This document shows, one piece after another, positions 1 to 9,655 of a DNA stretch of 64,000 bases. Source of the stretch: Podaxis mareebaensis (Eukaryota > Basidiomycota > Agaricomycetes > Agaricales > Agaricaceae); assembly GCA_018524725.1 (NCBI GenBank), contig JAEUWP010000140.1, forward strand, positions 148,690 to 212,689, given 5' to 3'. Each line of letters begins with the position of its first letter. Within the stretch, counting starts at the first letter, position 1. The position numbers were made by a program, and so were the translations under genes. The notes beneath the pieces were generated by a model that was not told where the DNA came from, searched no databases, and worked only from the letters and a program-made list of their open reading frames with translations.

Positions 1-501
1 GGGGAATGCAAAATACAAGGACATTCAATTCAAACGTAACGGCGAGGTTACACTGAGCGGAAGTATGACGAGACAGGTATGTGTTTTTCTCTGCATCATG
101 GGTGCTGTTTGTCCTTTTTAAGTTTCGTTGCGCGCTTGAGTTGGCGGCTGACGTTACACACGCCCTTGTTTTTGTTTTGAAATTTCCGTTGTTCTGTACT
201 GATAAAACATCTTAACATAGCACGAACAAGACTGGCCCATCCATGACCCTTCTTCCCACATCACCAACACTGGCCGAATGATTGAGGAGATGGAGATCAA
301 GATGCGTAATTCGCTCCAAGAGGTACAGCCATCTTGGTACTTGATCAAGGTACAGGTTCAGGACATCCTGACGAACTGTGACAGGTGTATTTTGGGAAGA
401 CTCGTGATATCGTATATGATTTGCGCAGCGTCGACGACCTTGAGAGAGCTCGGCGACAGAGAGAGCTTCAGAAGGAGCTCGTTGGATTTATCAAGCGGTG
501 A
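1..501 (+). CDS. CAP2: F-actin capping protein beta subunit, 3' part
   Basis: This is the C-terminal part of the beta subunit of the actin capping protein heterodimer, which binds the barbed ends of actin filaments; the gene starts outside the window. Exons 2-76, 221-322 and 385-501 join in frame and end in TGA at 499-501. The conserved beta-subunit signatures are visible: an SGSMTRQ segment, HITNTGRMIEEME, MRNSLQEVYFGKTRDIV across the last intron, and a charged C-terminal helix ending IKR. Family knowledge: the last helix is the actin-binding tentacle. The gene is convergent with the cyclophilin gene that follows, with about 185 bases between stop codons. Confidence 0.9.
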
Positions 502-686
502 CAACGGGACGATGGGAGTGACGGGGTTAAATTTGTATAATATAAGTGACGTATCTGCAACAAGTGTTTTCTGCAGCATTGTAGCATTCCAACAAAGGCA
601 CAGCATCAAGCAACAAACACGGATATCAAGAACAACATGCAACGGATTCCATTGCGATTGAGATATGTACCTACTGAACCGCATCA

Positions 687-1446
687 TTATCGCCTTAATT
701 GCGCATCTGCGATGGGGTTCGCATGTATCGTGACCTGGCAGGATTCTTGATGAGATGATTTACAGTGTAACGGAAGGTGCACATACATGTGTAAGCTTGA
801 TTTCGCTAAGGGGTCTGTTCTTGTTGTTCACGGGGACTCGTTCCATCGCGTCAAGTGTCGAATCAACACCGTCAATGACTTTGCCAAAGATAGTGTATTT
901 GCCATCAAGATGTGGCTGCTTTGCATAGGTAATGAAGAACTGGGACTTGTTGGTGTCGGGCCCAGAGTTGGCCATTGCAACGATACCCCGGGCGTTGAAC
1001 TGGGAGTCGAGCAGTGCGGATCAGAAGAGGCGGGACACCGTCCGCTGAGTGCCTCACTTTAAGTGTGGATCTGATTTCATCGGAGAAGGGAGCACCCCAG
1101 ATGCTCTGGCCGCCTTTGCCAGACCCCGAGGGATCTCCTGTCTGAATCATGAAAGACTTGATATTTCTGTGAAAGATACAGCCATCGTAGTAGTTTGATG
1201 CACAGAGCGCGAGAAAGTTCTAGGAGGGTATTAGCTTATTAGCAAATAGTTGTTGAAACGATAGATATACCTCTGCCGCCTTGGGTACAGCCTCGCAGAA
1301 GACTTCTATCTGTGACAGATGGGTGACAGCAACAGGGGGAAGGATGGCGGGTGGTTACCTTGAGGTCTCCGTGGGTGGTGTGGAGAGTGACTGACTGCGT
1401 TGTATGAGCGGCAGCGCTGGGTACCTAAGAGAGGAGGACGTACCAT
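687..1446 (-). CDS. PPIL3: PPIL3-type cyclophilin (peptidyl-prolyl isomerase)
   Basis: Small single-domain cyclophilin, about 163 residues, of the spliceosome-associated PPIL3/CypJ group; it isomerises X-Pro bonds. Six coding exons in genomic order: 687-734, 787-999, 1058-1219, 1271-1309, 1359-1394 and a first exon whose only coding bases are the ATG (1444-1446). The predicted N-terminus [19 protein letters not shown] and the C-terminus [11 protein letters not shown] match this family closely. Visible active-site residues: [14 protein letters not shown] (catalytic Arg), SQFFITY, and His where many cyclophilins have the cyclosporin-contact Trp (QPHLDGKY). The start was chosen because only an ATG|GTACGT junction gives the family N-terminus; the upstream frame is closed by TAG. 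It is divergent from the G-alpha gene. Confidence 0.93.
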
Positions 1447-1648
1447 GACAAGCAGGCGCGTGACAGAAAGTAAGTTTGGCGCGTGACAAAGCGATAATGA
1501 GGACTTAGTGTGACATATGTACTATTATTGATGCAAACATAGCTGTGATGATCAGGGCTGCTACCCAAATCTCCATGCCCGAATCTCCGCTCGTCTTCAC
1601 ACCTCCCGCCCTTCCTTTCCCTCCTACCATCACCTCCCTTCCCCAGCC
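1447..1648. promoter_or_regulatory. Shared divergent promoter, PPIL3 / G-alpha
   Basis: About 200 bases separate the start codons of PPIL3 (minus) and the G-alpha gene (plus), so both promoters must lie here. The side nearest the G-alpha ATG is pyrimidine-rich (CT-rich from about 1590 to 1645), which is common just upstream of fungal start codons. No convincing TATA box was seen. Confidence 0.5.
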
Positions 1649-3626
1649 ATGATGCGTACACCCTCCCTCTACAGCCAAGATGACCCAATTACAGAGGCTC
1701 TCAAACCCCCTCCTACCGAGACCGAAGCTGAGCGCATTGCCCGTCTTCAGACAGAGGCGGAGGCCAAGCGTATTTCCGAGAAGATTGACGAGGATCTGAG
1801 AGAAGAGCGCGAACGTCTCAGGCGAAAAAAGGGTGATGTCAAGGTTTGCGCTCAATGCACCTTTCTTCATGCGCATATATTCACGCCCTCCGCAGCTCTT
1901 GCTCCTTGGTCAAGCGGAGAGTGGGAAATCCACCCTTCAAAAGCAATTTCAGCTCATGTATCGGCCAAATTCCCTCGACGGGGAGCGTATTTCCTGGAAA
2001 ACTGTCATTTACTTCAATGTTGTCCATTCCCTCAAGCATATCCTGAATACACTCGAAGCGTGGGACGACGTCCTTGACGACGACGATGATTCTACTTCCC
2101 TAACCGACGAGAGGGCACGCGCAACCAGCGTCGCTGATCAATCTTCTCCTTCCACGTCATCTTACACTGGTGCTCTCGGAAACGGTTCGTCTCATCCGGC
2201 CGCCGGTGTTGGCTCATCCTCAAATCACTCCCACCCTTGGTCGAAGGATCCAGGTGCAAACCAAATCGCAGCCTTACGGCGCAAACTCAATCCACTCGTT
2301 TCCACCGACACACAGCTCGCCGATCGCCTGAGCGGTGGCATTGCTGTTTCAGGTTCCGGGAAGGGTGGTGTTTACGTGCGAACCGGATGGCAAGCCCGAA
2401 CAATAGAAAACGCACTAGGTCGAATTTCTAAGAAGCGCGCGGACACGGACAGGAAGGAACGGGGGAGCATCTCAGAGGTGCAGCCAGTCCAGGATGTCTT
2501 GATTTTGGACGTCGCCCGTATGCTCTCTCTGCTTGAGGCCGACATCAAAGAGCTGTGGAACCATCCTACTGTCAAGGGTATGATAGCGAAGCGGAGGCTG
2601 AAGCTTGATGAATGGTCGGAGTTGTACGTTATTGTCACGCTGACATCAGAACTGTCTGCTTAAGATATCGCAGCTTCCTTAGACATATCGCCCGTGTGGC
2701 TGCACCCGATTATATCCCAACGACCGGTTAGTCGGCATTCGTCGTCGGTGGCGCAGATACTAACCCCTGCTCTTATAGATGACATATTGCATGCCCGGAT
2801 CCAAACTATGGGTATCGCAGAGCATATCTTTGACGTCAACATCCATGGAAAGTCGGTAACATGGCATCTGTATGATGTAGGCGGGGCCCGTGGGCAGAGA
2901 CATTCTTGGGTTCCATACTTTGATGATGCGAATGCCATCATTTTCGTCGCCCCAGTGAGTGCCTTTGATCAGGTATGATTTCTCCTCGGGTTTCTTGTTG
3001 CTATGCCTCCTTATCACTTATTCTTAGTATCTGGAGGAAGACCCACGAGTCAACCGGATAGATGATTCTCTCCAACTTTTCACACAGATTTGCTCCAACG
3101 CCCTCTTGAAAAATGTCCATCTTGTCCTGTTTTTGAGTGGGTTTGGCATCTGCCTCGCGCCTTAACGATCTCATCTGTCATTTAGATAAAACCGACCTCC
3201 TAAAAGCAAAACTGGACAAGGGCTTGAAAGTTCGGAAATAGTATGTGGACTTCTGCTTCGCAGGTGTTTTAATGCTCACTTTGTTTTCTGAAGTATTACT
3301 TCCTTCGGTGACCGTACCAATGATTATGAAACGGTGTTGAACTATTTCCGGGCCCACTTCCTCCAGGTCCATCGACGAAACAACGAGAACAGGCGTGTGC
3401 TATACACGCATTTTACCAGTGTTGTGGTACGACGTATCATCACTTCTATGCTTCGCACAAACAATAATTCTGGTTCCTTACGTTCTCAGGATACCAAAGC
3501 TACTCAGCGTGTTATTGGCAACGGTGTGTTCCATCAACTTTTTGACTTATCTCATTTATTGACACATGCTTCTTAGTGCGAGACTCTATCTTCAGAGGCT
3601 ATCTCCAATCCGCTGCACTCGTCTAA
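1649..3626 (+). CDS. Divergent heterotrimeric G-protein alpha subunit
   Basis: G-alpha-like GTPase of 519 residues in nine exons (1649-1843, 1896-2623, 2665-2726, 2779-2972, 3028-3136, 3186-3240, 3294-3426, 3490-3523, 3577-3626; phases all close). Motifs: P-loop GQAESGKST, switch-I RIQTMGI with the expected Arg and Thr, DVGGARGQRHSW, FLNKTD, and TSVVDTKATQRVIGN at the G5 position. It is far longer than the usual ~355 residues because of an acidic, Ser-rich insert (exon 2) inside the helical domain. Odd points: the catalytic Gln of DVGGQ is Ala; TCAT is replaced by TSVV; the N-terminus MMRTP lacks the MGC lipidation motif and is a charged helix; the C-terminus SAALV lacks the pertussis-toxin Cys. 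Such divergent G-alphas are expanded in agaricomycetes. It is probably slow in GTP hydrolysis (inference). Confidence 0.93.
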
Positions 3627-4506
3627 ATTAACCTACTCACTCGTGACCATGGCCAGGAAGGTTGTTTGTTGTTTTTACCCCGCTGTCATTGTATAGCCTA
3701 GACAGCTTGTCTGCTGTTTAATGTGCTTTTTGCTATTCTTCGCTGTTCATAATACTTTGTTATATGGTCGCCTTGTTCGTTTCTGCGCTTAGTTGAACCT
3801 TACCATATTGAAAGTGCCCACGCTTCTTTCTTTTGTTGAATCTTGAACTTTGAAGGTGTAAATCGCTCATTGTACAATAATCCGCTCAACGTCACGTCTC
3901 TTGATTTGCTTCACGTGTCGCCAGACCGTTGAGTTAACTATCCAAACAATTTTCACTCCACGGAAGAACTGTCCTGTATCTTAGGGCCGAGCAGAGGAGA
4001 ACCGCTGGCGCAACCTATGTTATGATGCTCCACCCCTAAGCTCCGCTCCCAGATATTTATATTCATCTCCAACGTCCCAAAATCCGCCGTAGTTAAAAAC
4101 TGAAACATGAATCATCACAAAGTTCGTTAAGCACGCAAGTCGCGTGTGATTTCTTTCGGGAACTATGACTCAAAATATTCCTATAATACAGGGTTTGGGG
4201 CTTAGCGACGCTGCGCCCGCGAGTTAGGTGTGATTGCTTTGTTCTGGCCACTGGCAGGGGCCGATAATCAAGATTGATCAAGGTTTAAATGAACAGGCGT
4301 TAACCGTAATCAATACTTTACACTTCATATACCTATCCAATCAGACTTCGAGGTCCTGGTTAGGGGCCACACGTTTAGATGAAGCGCAGATAATGTGATT
4401 AACTTGTTGGCGGCCCTGGGATGTTTTGATGTGTTCTCGGACTTGCCCAGAAACTTGGCTGAAGACTTTAAATACATAACAAAGTCCATAATTCACCATA
4501 CTTGAA
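3627..4506. other. Intergenic, G-alpha 3' flank
   Basis: Holds the T-rich 3' flank of the G-alpha gene and, near 4440-4506, an AT-richer lead-in to the tRNA. No open frame with family resemblance was seen on either strand. Confidence 0.6.
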
Positions 4507-4606
4507 GCCGCCGTAGCACAATGGTAGTGCGTTGCTTTCCTATCATGTCTTCGTTCAGAAGAGGATACCTAGGCAAAGGTTGTGGGTTCGATCCCCACCG
4601 GCGGTT
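4507..4606 (+). tRNA. tRNA-Arg (CCT) with 28-nt intron
   Basis: A full cloverleaf folds by eye. Acceptor stem GCCGCCG (4507-4513) pairs with CGGCGGT (4599-4605), with a G-U end pair. D stem is GCAC/GTGC around AATGGTA. The T arm is GTGGG-TTCGATC-CCCAC. The anticodon stem TTGCT pairs with GGCAA only if bases 4543-4570 are removed, a canonical intron after position 37. The loop then reads TTCCTAA with anticodon CCT at 4539-4541. Box A (TAGCACAATGGT) and box B (GGTTCGATCCC) promoter elements are intact. If the splice were shifted by one base, a Gly-type anticodon would be the alternative. Confidence 0.82.
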
Positions 4607-7114
4607 CTCACTCACTCACGGATGCCCTTCCTGTGTGCTGATTGATCATCCGCTAAAGCGTCTTTTTCCTTTTGTCTACAACCCATCCGCCCCGAGGAGC
4701 GTCCGAATTGCAGGCCCATCCTTATCCTGGGAATGTTTTCGTCTAAATGCTACCGACCGGGGATCTGCAAGCTTGAATGCCTTGCATTATCGAAGCCTTG
4801 AGGGGAAACGCTCTCGGGATCCTGGTGACATCAGTCGAAATTTCATATTAACTGATACTGGAGCACATCCGCATGGCCATGAAGCTGCTGTCTACTGCCT
4901 CTAGACCTCTAATCGGTACGCCCGGGTTGGCCACGAACATGGGAGCGAGTTCCTCACCCGATCGAGAACTGCTCATCCCTGATGTCAAGGAGGGGAAACG
5001 TTCAAGGGTCGTTGGCCATGGCCCAATCGGATGAGTAGCGACAAGGATATGCCCGAAATTGAAGGAGTTTCCGTCGAGTTGGCTCTTCACGCGTTGCAGT
5101 TTCCGGCCTTTTTCTCTCGAACATTGACGGTGGGAAGCATCGACAACAAAGCATGTTGTCTGGCGTGTTTTCGAGACAGGGTTAACTTAACATCTTCGCC
5201 AAGAACGCGTGGTTGTAAGTTACCGGGACGATGCGACGTCATGGAACCGCCATGGCTGCTTGTTTTGTGGGTGCCAGATTGCAAACAGGCAGCTTTGGTG
5301 CGATAGGAAGCGATCTTTGAAGCGCTGGAGATCAGCCTCGCGTTTATAACTATAGCTGAAAGCTTATTTTTTCAATGATGTTGAACGAACTTGGGATCTA
5401 GTCATTTCCGGTGCCGCTGTATGTTGAAACGTTGAGTGAATGGATGCTGAGGCGTTGGTCTGTTAAGCTTCTGCAAGCTGTCCACCTGTTGTATTGCGGG
5501 TTCCGGACCATCTACCGATGACACCATCGATCCGGTAACTAATTTTACAGTAAGTTATTATCAAAGTTAAGAAGAAAGCTCGGGAAGGCGGAGGTACTGA
5601 GAGCCTGCTCATTTTTCTTCGGTCCTTCGGAGTATAGCCAGAAATCACCATATTGTCGCCTATGGACTGGGTGATCTCGTCGAGCACGGTCCGAGGAAGC
5701 CAAATGTTGACGCCTTGTGTCGAAATGAAATTTGCCGGTGAACGGCCTTGTATCCTTCCGAGATAGAAAACATATCAGAAGGTATACCGTGTCTTGGGTA
5801 TGTCATAGTTTCTGTCTCATGTTCAGACCTAGGCGTGTTGTTTCTGCACCTCTCGTATCTCTCTGCGCTTGATTTGAGTTCTCTGAAGGACATCAACGCT
5901 AGTAGGCGCTTGGAAGCAAGAGTGATCAAGCGAAGCTATCCTTTCGAAGGGGATTCTGTTCTTGGCATTGCCACTACAATGACCAGTGGTCATTCTTCTA
6001 CCGATTTGCCGGTCATCGGACCTCTTGCTCAGACATCTAATCTCCATTCGACACTCCTGAGGCACCCAGACGAAATTTTTATGGTAGTTGCGCCAACATG
6101 CCTTACAATTTACTTCGGGTGTTAATGGAGCCTTGGCTCGACCAGACTCGCATATACCGCCGTCTAGCATTGCCCGTGGATGTGGCTAGCCAGGTACTAG
6201 CCAGCAATGTCATAGATTTGTATTAGTTTGGGTTCACGTCAATGCCACTGAGAAGCATAATGCAATTGAGTACCGGCTTTGATTGTTAGATACCGGTTGG
6301 TCTCGCCCTGGTTGCCTTACTCACCTGAAACTTAATAGAGCGGGGAGAATGTTGGCCATCCTCGAAACTGAACCATTGCCGATTTCGACGATCTAGTGGT
6401 TCTGTGTGGGATGAGCAGGGCTGAATAACCCCGTGGAGAGCAATTTTGCCTAGGAAGGCAAAATGATGCAGTGAGGTGACTTGAAGGGTGCGAATGCATC
6501 GGGTGATTGGTTTTGATTGGGGCAGATGTGGTCTTTGAAGGTCAGGCGATCTGACGGGCTGAGGTTGCGGACGTCCAAAATTTTTGAGAGAAGCAAGAAG
6601 TTCTGCCTCCTGGCACTGTTCGCATTCGAAGCTAACGCTTCCCAGATTGTGGGGGGTTCTGTCTTCGACACGCGTTCTCAGAAGTTGGAACTGGGTGGAG
6701 ATAAATCAATTTCCCAGGGAGTGGTTTTGAAGGCGCCGTGACAATTGCGGTCAGCAGGGCTCAGGACGGCCGCTATCGCTGTGGCCACTTGTTTTATCGC
6801 CAGAGCGAGGCAAGGTCGAGAGCAGGTCTCTGTTATCTGATCATTTCGATGGAAGCTGTAAGCCCAATAAATCTCCAATACACTAGATGAGCTCGTCTTG
6901 CCGTGGCCTCGCAGAATTTCTGCGTGGATGAAACGAGCGTGTGTCACAAAGCTTAGTGCTTAGGGACGAAGGTAAATGAATGTCGGATAGCAGTCTCATA
7001 GAAAATTTCTTTATTAGGAGTCACATGGTCTGACGTATCGCGATTATCGGTTGGCGAGGACCCACGGATACCTTCAACCGGATCCAAGTTCATCAACAGA
7101 ATCCAAAGCTCATT
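4607..7114. other. Gene-poor intergenic stretch
   Basis: About 2.5 kb with only short open frames and no recognisable domain. A T-run near 4662-4672 could end the Pol III transcript of the tRNA. A minus-strand frame at 6450-6947 stays open over about 165 codons apart from one TGA, but has no family resemblance. The last 60 bases are the TAN1 leader. Confidence 0.5.
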
Positions 7115-8363
7115 ATGACAGAAGTCAAGAAAAAGTTACTAGGAAGCGAGAAAAGAAAGAAATACCGTTCGGTAATATCGTTCCTGAGCGCTCTCAAGGG
7201 ATCTCGCTGACCTTTTCAAGGACGGGACGCCTGTTTGGGAAAAGCGGAGCATAGATGGACCTGGTATATGGGCAAGCTGTAAGGCCTGTCCACATTCCCA
7301 AACCCGAAGATTGTTCCTGAACCAACAGTTCTTAGGTGTTAAGGGCAAGGAAAAGCAGACCGTCGGGGAGTTGTATGATTTGTTTGAATCGGTAAGGCTT
7401 TTCACTCCAACCGTTAGCACACTATGTCAAAAAAATTCCCAGCTAGCTGACGAGCTATGGCCAGAAGAGACCGCCGGTTCTGAAGGGACAAGAGTCGGAT
7501 CAACAGCCGAAGAACTGAGCCTTGAAGCCCAAATCGCCAACGAGATGTCATCCATACAGAAGTCCAGAAAAGAGAAACGTTTCGGTAGCGATGCTTCTCT
7601 AACTTCAGTTACGATTCATCTGATGTCCGTCTAGCCAATTGCCAAACCAACACACCTTGCGGTAAGCACGAATATAGATAATCTCCACCGACTCGATTTC
7701 CTAATTTTCCCTAGTCGTGTTTATCTCCTGCAAGTCGCCCGTCGACCCTGTGCAGCTCGTCGTAAAGCATATAGAAAACGTCCAGCGCACTGGCGTAACA
7801 CATACCCGGTAACTATCCAAAATTTATTACTGTGCCTGTAAATTTGTGATTGCCATTGGTCGATTTATTTAGGTACACCCATCGTCTCGTCCCGGTAAGC
7901 GGAACTTGCGTAGCAAACTTACCGGAAATACAGTCCCTCTGTGGCAACGTGTTCACCTCGTTTTTCCAAAAACACGGTGAAAAGAAATTTACCGTTGGTT
8001 CCCTCGTTACTCATTCTATTCACTGGTCTTTAATTCTGGTCCTAGTACAAAGTGGAGCTAAGGATCCGAAATCATAGTACAATTTCGCGTCCCACTCTGA
8101 TCCAGCACATTGCGCAATGTGTGCCCGCTGGACACACTGTTTCTTTGAATAACCCTGACATTTTCATTCTTGTCGAAGTCTTCAAGGTACTGTGTTAGTC
8201 GCCTCCAAAGTTGCATTCGTGAGCTCATACAATCCATTAGAGCGTTTGCGGCATTTCTATAGTTCAGGACTACTATCGTCTCCAGAAGTTCAATGTGATG
8301 GAGATCGCGAATGGGAAGCAGCTTTCAGACGCATCAGACGCGAGTAGCCGGCTTCCAATGTAA
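7115..8363 (+). CDS. TAN1: tRNA acetyltransferase adaptor TAN1 (THUMP domain)
   Basis: THUMP-domain protein of 272 residues, homologous to yeast Tan1 / human THUMPD1, which bring tRNA to the Kre33/NAT10 acetyltransferase for ac4C12 formation. Nine exons: 7115-7171, 7221-7278, 7336-7391, 7443-7584, 7635-7661, 7715-7808, 7873-7993, 8046-8186, 8241-8363; all phases close. Order: basic N-terminus (KKKLLGSEKRKKYRS), the WASCVKGKEKQ core strand, an acidic linker, then the THUMP half with KSPVDPVQLV, YTHRLVPV, ELRIRNHSTISR and IFILVEVFKSVCGISIV. The start gives the usual basic N-terminus directly upstream of the first good donor. Convergent with the TEA gene, 129 bases between stops. Confidence 0.93.
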
Positions 8364-8492
8364 AAACAAAAAATGCGATTGAGTGTATAAATAACCTAGA
8401 GATAGCACGTGCGCACAAAACGAGAAAGACATGAGCCTATGATGATGATAATGAATGACGATGACGATACAGACGAAAGCGCACGACAATAA

Positions 8493-9655
8493 TTAGTAGT
8501 ACTGAGAATCATAGTACACATATTGTTGCTGAGGTTCCACCTGAGGATAATAGCCGACCCATTGTTGTGATGGTGCCTGATATGTCGGTTGCGAAGGTTG
8601 AGCTGCATTGGACCACTCCTGAGAGTAGAACTGGGAGGAATGTGCATAATATTGAGAAGTTGCAGGTTGATCGTTCGCATATGAGCATTGGGCCTGACCC
8701 ATAGAATCATAGACAGGAGACACGGGTTGAACGGGAACACCAGTGGAGGAGTAGACAGTCTGTTGGGGAACCTCGGAGCAGAGGTACTGAGAAGCTTGAC
8801 TCTGATGCTCCTAGCCAGAAATAAGATTCCGTCGGTGGGACTCGATCCTAGAAACAACTAACCTGAGGCTCTGGGGTCTGCTCTACAAGCCCATCGGACA
8901 GTTCAGGAGAACTGCTGAGGGATCTTCGCGAAGGGCCCTTTGAGGCAGACTTCCTACCTCGGCGAGGGTCACGACGGGGGGATGGTGATCGACTCCCAGT
9001 AATTAGATAGAGGACTAGCATGCGGTCGTGAGTGATTCAAGAAAGCAGTGCTTTAATATATCCCACTCACTCTCGATTTCTTTACACGTGTCCTTGAGCT
9101 GCTGCAGACGGCTTCCAACCTGCTTCGCACTCCGCCTCCGACCCGTCACCGACTTCACATAGTCCGAGAGGAAGTGATTGCGACCGATGAAACGGCCACG
9201 GTGCCTCATGTGTACTCGGTGTCTTTCAGAGTATACTTGAAGACCTGTCGGAAATCGCAATCAGCGTCAGATATCCCTACATGCAGGCTGGTTGACACAC
9301 CTGCAATGAGCGCCGCTTCCCTGTTAACGTTGACAAAGGGCTAAATCAATGCCTCGGGTTATAATTGGATCAGGCGCACGCACAAGTTGGGAGGCCACAC
9401 AGCTTCGCCTCCGCCCTTGAGAGTCTTGTGGCACCGGCGACCTGTCGCGTCGCGTTGGTACATTACTGCAAGGGATTCCTCGGGAGTGTAAGTAGAGGAG
9501 AGGTCGTCGACGGTCATAGTCTGGGTAGTGAAAGTTTTAGCTGTCGAGGCATCGGCTTCGAAGTTGCCGTGAACTTGGAAGGTGTTAAGATACATCGGTG
9601 AGGAGAGTGGGAGGGGTACTTGCGACGTTGAAGTCTGTGGCCTTGAGAGGTGCAA
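8493..9655 (-). CDS. TEA/ATTS-domain transcription factor
   Basis: Transcription factor of the TEF-1/Tec1/AbaA family, which binds CATTCC-like sites and in fungi controls development or filamentation. Exons in genomic order: 8493-8810, 8863-9014, 9071-9244, 9301-9320 (20 nt), 9384-9655. The DNA-binding domain spans the first three translated exons: YTPEESLAV, WPPNLEAALIAGLQVYSE, then helix 3 GRNHFLSDYVKSVTGRRRSA with KQVGSRLQQLKDTCKE. A Ser/Arg-rich linker (SRSPSPRRDPRRGRKSASK) follows, then a Gln/Tyr/Ser-rich C-terminus ending YYDSQYY, plausibly an activation or phase-separating region (inference). The first Met is uncertain: 9655 is the longest in-frame choice; a second Met in the same frame lies at 9595-9597, just before LNTFQV. 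Confidence 0.85.

Noticed and set aside
6450..6947. Minus-strand frame of about 165 codons with one TGA
   Set aside because: No motif or family resemblance, and open frames this long are expected by chance in this composition.
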